The translations under genes were made by a program, and so were the position numbers. DNA of 62,776 nucleotides from Aurantiochytrium sp. KH105 (taxonomy: Eukaryota > Sar > Bigyra > Thraustochytrida > Thraustochytriidae): contig BGKB01000281.1 of the NCBI GenBank assembly GCA_003116975.1, positions 1 to 62,776 of the forward strand. The letters are read 5' to 3'. Position 1 is the stretch's first letter. Each line of letters begins with the position of its first letter. A model generated the notes under the pieces. The model worked only from the letters and a program-made list of their open reading frames with translations. It made no database searches and was not told where the DNA came from. Below, piece after piece: positions 9,280 to 20,031 of the stretch.

Positions 9280-11397
9280 TTACTCGTATCGGAGCTGCGC
9301 GATTAGCTGTTGCATGCTTCGCGTCTCGGCAAGGCGCGTCTGTGCCGACTGCACAAGCCGGAAAATCTCGCGCTCCTGCAATCTGGAAAAGAGCAAGAGA
9401 ACAGGTTGCCGCCCCAGGTCCGAAAATAACGCGCGCGTAACATTCATCACCTCAGACTGCTCGCTTAATAGTTTCTTGGCTTCGGACACATCGACCTTGA
9501 CCTTTTGCGTCTCGAGCACCTTGCGCTCGCGCTGAAGTTTCACCATGCGCGCCTGATGCGCGGCACGCGCCCGTGATATGACGTCTCGCAAAATCTCGTA
9601 GCGCTCTCGACGCGGTACCGGCCGCAGCCGCAAGGGACGTTTCTTTTCTTGCTCCAAACGCGCCTGGAACTCCTCGTTGAGAAAAACATCCAATATATAG
9701 TTTGCGCTCTGCGAAACCTGTTCGCGATACTGGGCCTGCACTCGCGCGGACGAAGCTTCTCGCCCGCTACGCAAGCCCAGACCCACAGGAAATCGCAGCG
9801 CTCCATCATTGACCGAGGTCCCTGCACCCACACCAGTTCCCGCGCCCGTTCCTGGTGCAGACGCGACGCTTTCCGACGACGCCAATGAATTGGGGTCAAG
9901 CATGCAAGCGCGCAGACTCTCTGGAATCTCGATCTGCCGCAAATACTTGGCTGCAGCGTACTCCGCGCCGCGAGGCGAGTTTCGCATGGACTCGGCCTCT
10001 TGGCGAAGTCGTCGCGACTGCTTTTCCAGCAACTGCAACTTCAAGGACCGCGCCTTTGCGGCAAGTCTACGCTCTTGCTGCGTCCACACCCGAGCGAGCG
10101 CCACGACTCGCGCTTGCGTACACGCCAAGAACATTCGCGCAAATCGCTGGCACTTGATGACTCGGTATCGAAAGTCGCGCATGATCTGCCCAAAGTTCAT
10201 GCGATTGTCCACCAAAAATTGCAGCATTGCCTGCGCGTACCAGTATTCCTTGCGCTTGCGACGAAAGGTGACCACTGTGCGAAAAAAGCGCACGATCCGC
10301 GCCTTGGCCGCGAGACAGTCTTGCAAATGCCGCGCGGCACCCCACATACGCACAGACTGTTGGATGCGCACCGCTGCGTTTCGCAGTCTTTGACGATAGT
10401 CGAGACTCTGTGCCAAGGCCTGAACGCGAGCGCCGGACAATGCGTGTACCAGCATCACCAATACCTTACGTCCAGCTTGCTGTTTCGCCTCGTGCAGCGC
10501 AGCGCGCTCTGCCTCTGTTTTTTGTCGGTACACGAGCGCAGTCACTCGCTCGGTGCGTGCATCCTCTAGAAGTAGTTTACGCTCTTTGGCGCGCTCCAAA
10601 GAGGCGCGCAAGTCTTTCATGAAAGTTTCGCGCCGCTTCGCCTCTGACGCAAGATACTCCTCGGATGCGCACGTGACGCGCTTCGTGTTGACGAGAATGC
10701 GGTCCTGCCCTTTGGCCCGCATCGCCGCTCGCGCGGCTTGTTGCAGCCGTCGGGACTCTGCCTCCTGGTTTTCGACCTTGTCCAGGAAACTCGCTGCTGC
10801 ATTGGCCGGCTGAAGGAGCATAAGGCGCTCATTGACTCGGTCGGCGGTGAGTCCTCGTTCCTTGAGAAATCCAACGCCGCCATCCCTGGGACCTGGCAAC
10901 TTTGGTTTCGGTATGCGCGGCGGTCGCGGTACCTGCAAGAGGTTTTGCAAGCCTTCGCTCGGTGCGCTTGATGCATTTCGCGATGGATTGGCCCGCACAA
11001 GCATCTTTTGTCGTAGGAGTTTGTCAAGTTCGGGCGGCGTTGGAATCTTGGTAGGCACAAAGGAGGCGACGGCTGTCCCTTTATGCTTCTTGGAATTCTT
11101 TCCTTTTTTCGCTCTTGGTCTTTTGCGTCGGCGCCTCGTTTTTGCGGCGCCTGGTACGCCTTGTGCGCGAAGCACCACGCTTCCGCCCATGGACACCTTG
11201 GGAAAGTCCTCGCGCAAATATCTCGGAACCCTTTTTGGATTCCGTCGGGTCAGTTCTATCCACTTTTCCGAGCGCAATGCCTTTGTTGAATACCCAACCA
11301 TGCACAGCTTTTCGTCTCTCGACAGCGTCGTCGGGAGATCGGGTACGGTCGTCTCCGGCATAGCCATCGTAGCCACGGCCACGTCCTCTCTATTCAT
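9280..11397 (-). CDS. IQ-motif, coiled-coil protein
   Basis: A 705-residue, very basic protein, counted from the ATG at 11397. The frame extends 34 codons further through a GGQAGG repeat that looks untranslated. The N-terminal third has a Lys/Arg-rich tract (RRRRKRPRAKKGKNSKK). The middle has IQ-like helices (AVRIQQSVRMWGAARHLQ and the region around KCQRFARMFLACTQARV), the type that binds calmodulin or centrin. Long charged helices predicted to form coiled coils lie on both sides. The C-terminal third contains a Gly/Thr-rich linker. No enzyme motif is present. IQ/coiled-coil proteins of this make-up are common in axonemes and basal bodies. LC1 and an Sfi1-repeat protein elsewhere in this window make a flagellar role plausible, but unproven. 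Confidence 0.7.
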   Translation of the reverse strand: MNREDVAVATMAMPETTVPDLPTTLSRDEKLCMVGYSTKALRSEKWIELTRRNPKRVPRYLREDFPKVSMGGSVVLRAQGVPGAAKTRRRRKRPRAKKGKNSKKHKGTAVASFVPTKIPTPPELDKLLRQKMLVRANPSRNASSAPSEGLQNLLQVPRPPRIPKPKLPGPRDGGVGFLKERGLTADRVNERLMLLQPANAAASFLDKVENQEAESRRLQQAARAAMRAKGQDRILVNTKRVTCASEEYLASEAKRRETFMKDLRASLERAKERKLLLEDARTERVTALVYRQKTEAERAALHEAKQQAGRKVLVMLVHALSGARVQALAQSLDYRQRLRNAAVRIQQSVRMWGAARHLQDCLAAKARIVRFFRTVVTFRRKRKEYWYAQAMLQFLVDNRMNFGQIMRDFRYRVIKCQRFARMFLACTQARVVALARVWTQQERRLAAKARSLKLQLLEKQSRRLRQEAESMRNSPRGAEYAAAKYLRQIEIPESLRACMLDPNSLASSESVASAPGTGAGTGVGAGTSVNDGALRFPVGLGLRSGREASSARVQAQYREQVSQSANYILDVFLNEEFQARLEQEKKRPLRLRPVPRRERYEILRDVISRARAAHQARMVKLQRERKVLETQKVKVDVSEAKKLLSEQSEVMNVTRALFSDLGRQPVLLLFSRLQEREIFRLVQSAQTRLAETRSMQQLIAQLRYE

Positions 11398-11787
11398 TCT
11401 GATTTTTGGCCGTCTGGCTCGCCTCGCCGCATACACGACGAGCTCTCGCCCGCCCGCCTGCCCGCCCGCCTGCCCGCCAGTAAACAAGCAAACAAGCAAA
11501 AGGTAATCAATCGCGCTCCCGCCCGTCGCGACGGGCGCTCGAGCGCCAAGCCGTTCGTTCTTGCCGTGCTATGCTCGCCTTCAAGATGTGCATGCTCTCG
11601 CATCTTGGGAACAACAACCAAACGTGGCCGTGCAGCGGATAAGTTGCAAATCGTCCTTATTCTGGTATTTATACCAGACTCAGAGCCGGGTGTGGGTGTG
11701 TACTTTTGTGCCTCGAATCCTTCGTCGCAGGTCTCGCTTATGATGCCAGACGTGGTACCCGCGGCCAACGCAATCTGGCAATCTGCA

Positions 11788-11820
<33 letters not shown>

Positions 11821-13004
11821 GACGAACGGCCGAGGCCTCTGCTGCTTCGTTCGAACCTTCGTTCTGACGTTGGCCGGTGGCGGAGGGCGGATATCACTTC
11901 CTGGTTCGCTCGGAGTTCTTCGCTCTGGGCTCGGGCCTCTGCAAATCGCCGGAAGCCCGAGATGCAGATGACGCCGCCAAGCGCCAGACTCGCCGGCTGC
12001 ATGTGCGCGCGCACCCCATTCAATCACACTATATAGTGCACATTGCGAGGACAGGGGGGTAGGCTGGCATAGGCCGCGATGGACGACACGAGCGAAGCGT
12101 CGTTGTTCCCGCGCTTTCGGCGGCTCGGGCCCAGGCCGCCGCCGCTTCCGCGCGCTCTGGCTGCAGCCTTCCGGCAGCACAGGCAGCGGCGGCCGGCGGC
12201 GGCCGGCGGCGACCAGCGGCGTGCGTCGGCGGCTGGCGCGGGATCCGCCGACCAGGCTCGACATGCTTCGATCCCAGTTTGTGCGCAGCCGCGTTCTCCC
12301 TCCGGCCACGGCGGCCGGCAGTGGCGGATGAAAACTCTGGCTGCCACAGACAGAGGAGAAGCGAGAATGAGTCGACTGTGCAGGGACGATTGTGGACTTG
12401 GGGCCGCCGTTGTGGACTTGCCCGCTGGCCATTCTGCACTTGCTTGGCCGCCCCCCCGCGCGAGAGGGGGCTTGCGTTTGGATAGTTTTGAACCAATGGC
12501 CGACAGCGACCAACCAACCAACAACTTCAACTCCATTGTCGTGAACCGGAATAGCCTACTTGCTGGTTTGGAAATAAACTGAAAGAAGGGCGGTTGGCAG
12601 TGGGTGTAGAGCGTACCGTGAATGAATAAAGAAGCGGCTGCGGGTTTTTGATTTGAAGATCCCGAGGCCACCAGAGACTCAACCCGGCGCGGCGTCGACG
12701 GCGGCGCTGCTCTCGCTGGAGTCGCGCAAGCCGCGCGAGGCGAGTCGCGTCGAGTCGCGCGCGGTGCCTACCTGCGGAGCGCGCGCGCGTGGGAGCGAGC
12801 GAGCGTACGTGCGCCGCGCGCAGACGCGGATCGAGGCGAGCAAGCTATCGATCGGGGAGGGAGACTGCAGACCAGGACCGGAGGATCGCGAGGAAGCGGC
12901 GCCGGAAGGGCCCTGCGAGCCAACCGACTGACGGACGAGGAACTGCGCGGCGAACGAAGCGAAGCGAAGCGGAGCGGAGGGGAGCGGCAGACACGTGAGG
13001 CAGG
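11398..13004. other. Divergent intergenic/promoter region
   Basis: A 1.6-kb spacer between the IQ-protein start and the ABC transporter start. It should contain both promoters and 5' UTRs. It has a GGCT array (11788-11820), a GGC-rich patch near 12186-12230 and AATAAA-like sites near 12571 and 12625. Long frames on both strands are compositional and show no domain. Confidence 0.5.
11788..11820 (+). repeat. GGCT tetranucleotide array
   Basis: Eight units of GGCT/CTGG in the divergent spacer. It is noncoding. Confidence 0.9.
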
Positions 13005-16000
13005 ATGTACTGCGGCGCTGATGCGCGCACGGGGGCCGTCGTCGACCCGGAGGGCGACGGCGTGAGCCTGTGCTACAGGTCGCTGATTTACCTGGGTCTG
13101 CCCGTGCTCGTGGCCCTTGGCGGCTTCTGCTTCGGGCAAGTCGTGGAGTCCAAACTGCGCAAGAAAAAGACCATGTTTCCGCTCGGCCTCGCCCTGCGCA
13201 ACCTCGGTCTCGTCGACGCCTTTAGGGTGATCGTCTTCCTCGCCGTGGGCATTCTGCCCCTCGCGGCCTTTGCGCACGAGAGCAGCACCTGGAAGGACAC
13301 GCACGAGTACGTGAGCTGGGCGCCCTTTCGCATCATCGATCTCATTGTTCTCGGCGCCATCCCATGGGCCCTCCTTGCACCCACGTGGATCGTCCACGAG
13401 GTGCGCCGCGGATCCGAAGAGTGGGTCTGGCTGCGAGTGTACGTCATCTTCGAACTCATCGGCGAGGCCCTCCGCCTCTGGTCGCAGCTGCGCAATGCCG
13501 AAGAAGACTTTCCGCAGGAGGATCGTCGTCATTTCGTCACCTCCGTGGGTATTGCTCTCCTGGCTCTGAAAATCACCGCCGCCTTCGCCATGGTGTGCTT
13601 CAACCGGGACTGGCGCTCGCTGCGTCATAAGCTTCGAGCGAGCGCCGCGCAGGAGGGCCTGCATGCCAGCCTCCTTCAGGTCAATGACGAGTCCTTCATG
13701 TCCGATGACCTCGACGCCGACCACAGGGCCGCCGGCGCGCAGAGCGCCAGCGCCGGGGTTCTCCCCGATGAGTCCGGCTCCACCACGAGCCGTCTCAAGC
13801 GTACGCCCGAGCAGTATGCCGGTCTTCTCTCCCGCCTGACCTTTTTCTGGATGGAAAATCTCATGCACAAGGGTTACGAACGACCTCTCGAGCAGACAGA
13901 CTTTTACAGGTTGCTCAAGGTCGACGACGCTCAGGTCCTTGGCCGCGACTTCACCGAGGCCTTTGACAAGGCCAAAGCGAGCGATGACCGCCAACGAGCC
14001 GAAGCTGATCGGCGCAAGCAGGAAAATGCCCAGGTGCAGCAGATGGACGACTCGGGCCAAGAGTACTCTCGCCTTGAAGGCGAAGAAAACGACCAAACCA
14101 ACGGTGAGGCCAGTGCTAGCACGGGTGCCGACGCCTCGGGCGGTGAAAAGAAGAAAAAAGTGGACGAAAGCAAGACCGGTAACCTGAAAACCATGCTCTG
14201 GGGTCTTCACAACTCTGGCACGCTGCGACCCTTTTACGAGGCTGCCTTTTTCAAATTCATCTACGACACACTCATTTTCGTTGGCCCCCAGCTCCTCAAG
14301 CGCATGATCCAGTACCTACAGTCCCAGGACGAACCCGTCGAGACGGGCTACATCTTTGCGGGTCTCATCTTCCTTAACTCTGCCACACAGACCTTTACCC
14401 TTCACGTGTATTTTCATCGTGTCTTTCGCACGGGTATGCGTGTGCGCTCAGCCCTCCTCACTTCAATTTACCGCAAGGCGCTCCGCCTCACGCCCTCGGC
14501 GCGCCAGCAGCGCACCACCGGTGAGGTGGTCAACCTCATGAGCACCGACTGTACGCGTCTCAACGGCCTCTTCCCGTACCTTCATGTGACTTGGAGCTCT
14601 CCGTACCAGGTGACGCTCGCGATGTTCTTCCTCTGGCAGGAAGTCCGGTGGGCGGCGCTCGTTGCCGTTGCCGTCGTCTTTTGCATCATGACGCCGCTTA
14701 CGACGCTAGTGACGCGCAAGATCCGGAGCATTCAGGCTGAGCTCATGAAGGTCAAGGATGAGCGCATCCGTCGTACCGGGGAGGTCATCACGTCCATGAA
14801 GGTCATCAAGCTTTATGGCTGGGAACGCACCTTTCGCCACATGATTCAAGGCGCTCGTGACGACGAGCTCAAGCTGCTCAAACGGTACGTCATGTGGCGC
14901 GCCATTGCGCGTATGCTCTGGTCCGGTACATCGGTTGTTGTCACTCTTGCCACCTTTGCGGCCTATGTTGCCTTGGGGGGTGTCCTCGACGCGGCAACCA
15001 CCTTCACCAGTCTTTCGCTGCTGTCAGCGCTGCGCTTTCCGCTCGCGGTTCTGCCCAACATTCTCACATCGGCCGTCGAGGCTTCGGTGTCCCTCCGCCG
15101 TATTGCCAGCTTCCTTTACTCCAAGGAAATCAACTTTGCCGCCCTCGATGACATGCGACGCAATCCGGACATGCCCGAGGACGCTGCCATTCAGGTGCGT
15201 CATGGCAACTTCTTCTGGGATGACACCCGCCGCGCCCAAGCCTTGCGCAACATCAACTTCACCGTGCCCGCCGGCAACATTTGCTTCCTCACCGGTGAGG
15301 TTGGCTCCGGCAAGTCTGCGCTTCTCAATGCCATCGTTGGTGAGCTCCAGCCAGGTCTCGCCGACCCCACGGAGGGAGGTCTGCCTTCGGTCGGCCTTCG
15401 TGGCAGCTTGGCATACGCCTCGCAGAACCCTTGGATCCAAAACGCGACCATGCGCGAGAACATCCTCTTTGGCTCGCCATACGATCGCGAGTGGTACAAT
15501 CACGTCGTCTTTGCCTGCTCGCTCACTTCTGACTTTGAGCAGCTTGCTGATGGTGATGCCACGGAGATTGGCGAGCGTGGCATCAATCTGTCTGGCGGTC
15601 AAAAGGCGCGCGTCGCCCTCGCACGTGCCGTGTACTCGCGCGCTGACATTCTCTTGCTGGAGACCTGCTTCGAAGCTGTCGACGAGCACGTCGGTGCATT
15701 TCTGTGGAAGAACTGTTTTCAGGGCATTCTCCGCGAGCCGAACCCGACCACGGGCCGCAAGCGCACCGTGCTCATTGTCACGCATGCTCTCAAGTTTGCC
15801 AAACTCGCGGACCAGATCCTTGTCATGAAGCAAGGCCGCATTGTCGAGCAGGGTCGCGCATCTGAAATCACTCAGAATGAGTCTTCCGAGCTTGCGCGTC
15901 TCATGGTTCGCACGGAGCAGATCCGTGCCAAGAGCGTCGACAAGGATGAGGAGGAGTCTGAGGAGACCACCACTGCTCCTGGCGAAGCCAAGGGTGAGGC

Positions 16001-18095
16001 GCAGCTTTCGGACGAGCAGCGTATTCAGCGAAAAAAGAGCTCGTTTACCAAGAGCCAAAAGGACAAAAAGGGCAACCTCACCGGTCAGGAAGACCGTAGC
16101 GTCGGCCGCGTCAGCTGGGACGTTTACGGCCAGTATGTTACCGCGATCGGCGGCTGCCTCGTTTCCCTGACGGTCGTTTTTGCCTTTACGCTGCGCACGC
16201 TCCTCGACGTCGGAACCTCGGCTTGGCTTGCATACTGGTCAAGCAAGGCCAAGTCCGCCTCGCACAGTGGTGGTGCCCCTGCGTCCAATGGTTCCCTCGT
16301 ATACGGAACGGGCATGCATCGACTTCTCGGAGACGCCAGTGGACACGTGCTCGACACCGTTGGCATGGCTGGCTTTGCCGCGCTCGAGACTTCGTCTCTG
16401 TACGAAGACGCAAACGAGAGCGCCTTTTCGCTTCTGGGCTCTGGCAAAGACGAAGGACAAAACACGGGCTTTTACCTTGGCATCTATGCTCTGCTCTCGA
16501 TCTTGTCCATTTCTTTTGTGGGCCTGGTGACCGTCTACATGGCCCTCGTTGCCCTTCACGCTTCGCGCTCCATGCACGAAGGTCTCGTCACCTCAGTCTG
16601 TCGTGCGCCCATGTCTTTCTTTGACACCACGCCCATTGGCCGCATCCTCAACCGCTTTAGCAAGGACATTTATGCTATCGACGAGGCTCTGCCCGACAGT
16701 CTCTTTAGCTTTTTGAGCACAACGTTTACTGTACTTGGCACTTTTGGCACGATTGCGGTGGTGGTTCCCGAATTTTTGGCGATTGTTCCATTCATGCTGA
16801 TTGCCTACTTTTACGTGCAGCGCTACTACATTGCCTCGAGCCGTGAACTCAAGCGCTGGGACGCTGTGCTCCGCTCGCCAATCTACTCGCACTTTTCCGA
16901 GTCCCTCGATGGCTCAACGACGATTCGGGCCTATGGAGTGATGCGTCGCTTCGTGCGCCAGAATCAGGTCCAGCTCGACGCACAGGTTGGTGCCTACTAC
17001 CTTTCGATTGCTGCGAACCGCTGGCTGGCCGTGCGTCTCGAATACATTGGCAACATTCTTGTTCTGGCCTGCGCTCTCTGCCTCGTGGCCTTTGGCGGTG
17101 CCATCAACCCTGCCTTTGCTGGCCTGTGCCTTTCATACTCGCTGCAGGTCACGCAGTCACTGAACTGGACTGTCCGCATGAGCGTCGAGCTGGAGAACAA
17201 CGTTGTCTCTGTGGAACGCATCAACGAGTACAAGAACGTCAAGCCGGAGGCCCCCGAGCTTGACGAAGACATGCCCGTCAAGCCCCAGATTGAGGATAAA
17301 TGGCCCTCCCGAGGTGAAATTGTCTTTGATGATGTCTGGACACGCTACCGTCCGGGTCTCGATTACGTTCTGCGCGGCATTTCTATTCGCATCAAGCCGG
17401 GCTCCAAGCAGGGTGTCGTCGGCCGCACCGGTGGTGGCAAGAGTACGCTATTCTTGCAGCTCCTCCGTCTGCTTGAGCCGGCCAAGGGTCGTATCCTCAT
17501 TGACGGCGTCGACATTGCCACGATCGGTCTCGAGCGTCTGCGCACCAATATTGCCATCATTCCGCAGGACCCTATCATGTTCGCAGGAACCTTGCGCGAC
17601 AACCTCGATCCGGACCACAAGTACTCCAACAAGGACATTTGGAATGCGCTCGATATCACGCAGCTCAAGGGCCACATTGAGGGTCTCTTGGACGAAGCGC
17701 GCAAGCAGGCCGAAGAAAATGATAAACCCATCCCTGACACGCCGCTAGAGGTGATGCTCTCCGAGGGCGGATCGAACTTTAGCTTTGGCCAGCGCCAGCT
17801 TATTGGCGTGGCGCGTGCCATTTTGCGAAAGTGCCGCATTCTCCTCATGGACGAAGCAAGCTCTGGTCTGGACGCTTCGACGGATACGATCCTGCAGCAA
17901 ACCATTCGCACCGAATTTGCGCAAACGACCACCATTACGGTGGCTCACCGCCTGCAGACCATCATGGACTCGGATCAGATCCTTGTCATGAGCGGCGGTC
18001 AGATTGTTGAGCAAGCCCCGCCCGACGACCTTTTGCGCAACCCCGAGTCGGTGTTCACAAAGCTTGTCGAGGAAATGCGCAGAAAGCAGTCCTAG
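13005..18095 (+). CDS. ABCC-type (MRP) full ABC transporter
   Basis: A 1696-residue full transporter in the order TMD0-like N-terminus, TMD1, NBD1, TMD2, NBD2. Hydrophobic segments at about 24-40, 66-86, 105-128 and 180-200 make up the extra N-terminal membrane part typical of long MRPs. A Lys/Glu-rich linker lies near 330-390. NBD1 has Walker A GEVGSGKS (about 764) and signature LSGGQKARVALARA (about 862). NBD2 has Walker A GRTGGGKS (about 1473), signature FSFGQRQ (about 1592) and Walker B ILLMDEASSGLD (about 1612). In NBD1 the Walker B end reads LLLETCFEAVD where ABCC proteins usually have LLDDPLSAVD, so both acidic positions differ. ABCC exporters move glutathione or other conjugates and organic anions, often at the vacuole or plasma membrane. 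The substrate cannot be read from sequence. One exon, no frame break. Confidence 0.95.
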   Translation: MYCGADARTGAVVDPEGDGVSLCYRSLIYLGLPVLVALGGFCFGQVVESKLRKKKTMFPLGLALRNLGLVDAFRVIVFLAVGILPLAAFAHESSTWKDTHEYVSWAPFRIIDLIVLGAIPWALLAPTWIVHEVRRGSEEWVWLRVYVIFELIGEALRLWSQLRNAEEDFPQEDRRHFVTSVGIALLALKITAAFAMVCFNRDWRSLRHKLRASAAQEGLHASLLQVNDESFMSDDLDADHRAAGAQSASAGVLPDESGSTTSRLKRTPEQYAGLLSRLTFFWMENLMHKGYERPLEQTDFYRLLKVDDAQVLGRDFTEAFDKAKASDDRQRAEADRRKQENAQVQQMDDSGQEYSRLEGEENDQTNGEASASTGADASGGEKKKKVDESKTGNLKTMLWGLHNSGTLRPFYEAAFFKFIYDTLIFVGPQLLKRMIQYLQSQDEPVETGYIFAGLIFLNSATQTFTLHVYFHRVFRTGMRVRSALLTSIYRKALRLTPSARQQRTTGEVVNLMSTDCTRLNGLFPYLHVTWSSPYQVTLAMFFLWQEVRWAALVAVAVVFCIMTPLTTLVTRKIRSIQAELMKVKDERIRRTGEVITSMKVIKLYGWERTFRHMIQGARDDELKLLKRYVMWRAIARMLWSGTSVVVTLATFAAYVALGGVLDAATTFTSLSLLSALRFPLAVLPNILTSAVEASVSLRRIASFLYSKEINFAALDDMRRNPDMPEDAAIQVRHGNFFWDDTRRAQALRNINFTVPAGNICFLTGEVGSGKSALLNAIVGELQPGLADPTEGGLPSVGLRGSLAYASQNPWIQNATMRENILFGSPYDREWYNHVVFACSLTSDFEQLADGDATEIGERGINLSGGQKARVALARAVYSRADILLLETCFEAVDEHVGAFLWKNCFQGILREPNPTTGRKRTVLIVTHALKFAKLADQILVMKQGRIVEQGRASEITQNESSELARLMVRTEQIRAKSVDKDEEESEETTTAPGEAKGEAQLSDEQRIQRKKSSFTKSQKDKKGNLTGQEDRSVGRVSWDVYGQYVTAIGGCLVSLTVVFAFTLRTLLDVGTSAWLAYWSSKAKSASHSGGAPASNGSLVYGTGMHRLLGDASGHVLDTVGMAGFAALETSSLYEDANESAFSLLGSGKDEGQNTGFYLGIYALLSILSISFVGLVTVYMALVALHASRSMHEGLVTSVCRAPMSFFDTTPIGRILNRFSKDIYAIDEALPDSLFSFLSTTFTVLGTFGTIAVVVPEFLAIVPFMLIAYFYVQRYYIASSRELKRWDAVLRSPIYSHFSESLDGSTTIRAYGVMRRFVRQNQVQLDAQVGAYYLSIAANRWLAVRLEYIGNILVLACALCLVAFGGAINPAFAGLCLSYSLQVTQSLNWTVRMSVELENNVVSVERINEYKNVKPEAPELDEDMPVKPQIEDKWPSRGEIVFDDVWTRYRPGLDYVLRGISIRIKPGSKQGVVGRTGGGKSTLFLQLLRLLEPAKGRILIDGVDIATIGLERLRTNIAIIPQDPIMFAGTLRDNLDPDHKYSNKDIWNALDITQLKGHIEGLLDEARKQAEENDKPIPDTPLEVMLSEGGSNFSFGQRQLIGVARAILRKCRILLMDEASSGLDASTDTILQQTIRTEFAQTTTITVAHRLQTIMDSDQILVMSGGQIVEQAPPDDLLRNPESVFTKLVEEMRRKQS

Positions 18096-18426
18096 GTCCC
18101 TCACTCATTCCACAACTTCTACATTACCTTTCCAAAATGAAGCAAGAAAGCAAGCATTCCATTTTCTCATTCTTTCATTCGTGCTTTCACGCCAAGCCAC
18201 CTCATCTTTTTTTCTTTTTTATTCCTCTTTGTGTCATTAGGCATGCCGTACGTTCTCGCATCCTTGACTTCTTGTGTTTGCTGTCGTAACATGACGCATG
18301 CAAGCACTCTAACTTTCTCTTTCTTTTCTTTTCTCCCCCGAGAGATTTTGTTTTGCAGAGTCTTGGTCGCGATCGACTGCTGTTGCAGCCACCCTGATTC
18401 GAAACAAAAAATGTGGAATACTTTCT

Positions 18427-19470
18427 TTACCTCTTCTTCTTGGGTTCGTCTTCGTCCTCGAGACCAGACTCCGAGTCCGAGCGGTTGTCCTTAATTGGGC
18501 CTCCACCGAGCAGCTTCAAAGCACCCTTGAGGATAAGACCAAACCAGAACACTTGAAGAATCTGCAGCACCACGACCAGCCATTCGCAGCAAATCACCAT
18601 GAGAGGAACATGTTCCCTGTAGGTCTCGAGAGTAATTGGCGTTCCAGGCGGCGCGAACTCGAGCCACAGCTCGGCAAAGCAACTCCAGGTCACGTACCCG
18701 TACATGCCCATGCGAGTAATGGTAAAGATAATTGCAAAGGTAATAAAGAACATGTCCGCGAAAAAGTTCCAGGACAGCGTCGAAGTCGCGGGGGGTCCCG
18801 CTTCAGCCATGTAGAGACATTGCTTGGCCGCGTGCAGAGGGATGTCCGCGATGTCAAGGAGAACCATAATGACGCAACCGACGCGGACCATGCCGTGCTG
18901 AAAGCTCAGGTAGACGAGAATCACCGTAACCGAATGATGGATGACCATTTCCAGAAAGTCCTTGCGTCTCGTCTCGAGGAAAACAGTGATGAATCCCGAA
19001 GCGTAACGCGATGCATAGATGACGTAAAAGAAGGCAACATCTTGCGTGATCGCACGGTTGTTTGGTTGGTCCATCCACCACTGACGGCTCGGCCACAACC
19101 AAGGCTGCTGCAAGATAATGCGCGCGCCAAGCACAAAGTAGGATCCGTACCAGAAGAACTCCATCGAGCTCTGCGCGAACTTGTCCACTGTGCTAGGAAG
19201 CACCTTTTCGGACCTTCGCGCGCGAGATCGAAGCATCACGCGAGCGATGGGTGTCACCAGTAGGATCCGGATCGCCCAATTGATCACGAACTGCGCGACG
19301 AGCGTCTCCAGGAAAAGCACCCAGGGCCAGTTCCACTGCGGCAGACTCGCGAGCTGCTCCGCGGTGGGCGGCGGCAGAGACCGTCCGGAAACAACCGACT
19401 TGAGAAAAGACTCCGCCCAGACTTGAGCCTCGGCGTGCTCCTCCATGATGCTCTCCATCGTCAGGTTCAT
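18427..19470 (-). CDS. Ceramide synthase (TLC/Lag1 domain)
   Basis: A 347-residue ER membrane protein that joins an acyl-CoA to a sphingoid base. The Lag1 motif spans about 168-220: RRKDFLEMVIHHSVT with the paired His (178-179), then LLDIADIPLHAAK with two Asp (206, 209). These are the residues required in yeast Lag1/Lac1 and animal CerS enzymes, although the usual His before the first Asp is Leu here. At least six hydrophobic segments are visible. The tail is acidic and Ser-rich (SDSESGLEDEDE) and ends in EPKKKR. The acidic Ser patch resembles the CK2 sites in the CerS tail, and the Lys run could serve ER retrieval. No homeobox-like domain is present. It converges on the ABCC gene and diverges from the PH/papain-like gene across 561 bp. 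Confidence 0.92.
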   Translation of the reverse strand: MNLTMESIMEEHAEAQVWAESFLKSVVSGRSLPPPTAEQLASLPQWNWPWVLFLETLVAQFVINWAIRILLVTPIARVMLRSRARRSEKVLPSTVDKFAQSSMEFFWYGSYFVLGARIILQQPWLWPSRQWWMDQPNNRAITQDVAFFYVIYASRYASGFITVFLETRRKDFLEMVIHHSVTVILVYLSFQHGMVRVGCVIMVLLDIADIPLHAAKQCLYMAEAGPPATSTLSWNFFADMFFITFAIIFTITRMGMYGYVTWSCFAELWLEFAPPGTPITLETYREHVPLMVICCEWLVVVLQILQVFWFGLILKGALKLLGGGPIKDNRSDSESGLEDEDEPKKKR

Positions 19471-20031
19471 CCTCGCAGTCCCCGCGTCAACGTGCGCGCC
19501 CCTCTTCGCGACGGCACGCGGGCAGTACTGGTCGCACCCGGCACGCGAGCGAGCGCGCGCGAGCGGGCGTCGCTAGCGAGCGTCCGCTATCCCTCCGGCC
19601 CGGACAGATCGCGTGCGGCCCGCGAACGAACCCCGCGCCAGCCCTCTCCGCCGCGCTCCCCTCTCGCGCGCCTCGCTCGGCGGCGCCACCTTGGCAGGCA
19701 AGTATCGTCGCGAGCGCCGGCGAGATGCGCTTTTGCTCTGCTCAGCCCGGCCGCTTGCACCCTTCAAGTTACTACTCCTCGCTACTACGCATACTGCACG
19801 CTATGTAGTATACGTACGAAGCGCCGGAGTCGGTTCGCGGACGTTCGGGAACGGCGCCGCGGGGCGGTTACAAATGGACACGCGCCGCGCTGTACGCCGA
19901 GACGGCGCGGGCTTGCTTGGCGACGCCGAGCAGATCGGCAAGCGCCGGCGAGGACTCGTCTGGCGTGGACGCGGCGCGAGGGAGCGGCTGCCGCCGCCGT
20001 CGTCGTCGCTTCCGTCGCCGTCGAGAGGGCG
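19471..20031. other. Divergent promoter region (ceramide synthase / PH-papain-like)
   Basis: A 561-bp GC-rich spacer between two divergent starts. The downstream frame stays open through it, which is expected at this GC level, but it contains no ATG in good context before 20032. No specific regulatory site is seen. Confidence 0.4.

Noticed and set aside
12024..12671. Frames on both strands upstream of the ABC transporter
   Set aside because: Overlapping open frames in several phases reflect high GC. None has a motif, and the region must hold two promoters.
12768..14210. 480-residue minus-strand frame over the ABC transporter start
   Set aside because: Antisense shadow of a strong ABCC coding region; the sense strand carries the conserved domains.
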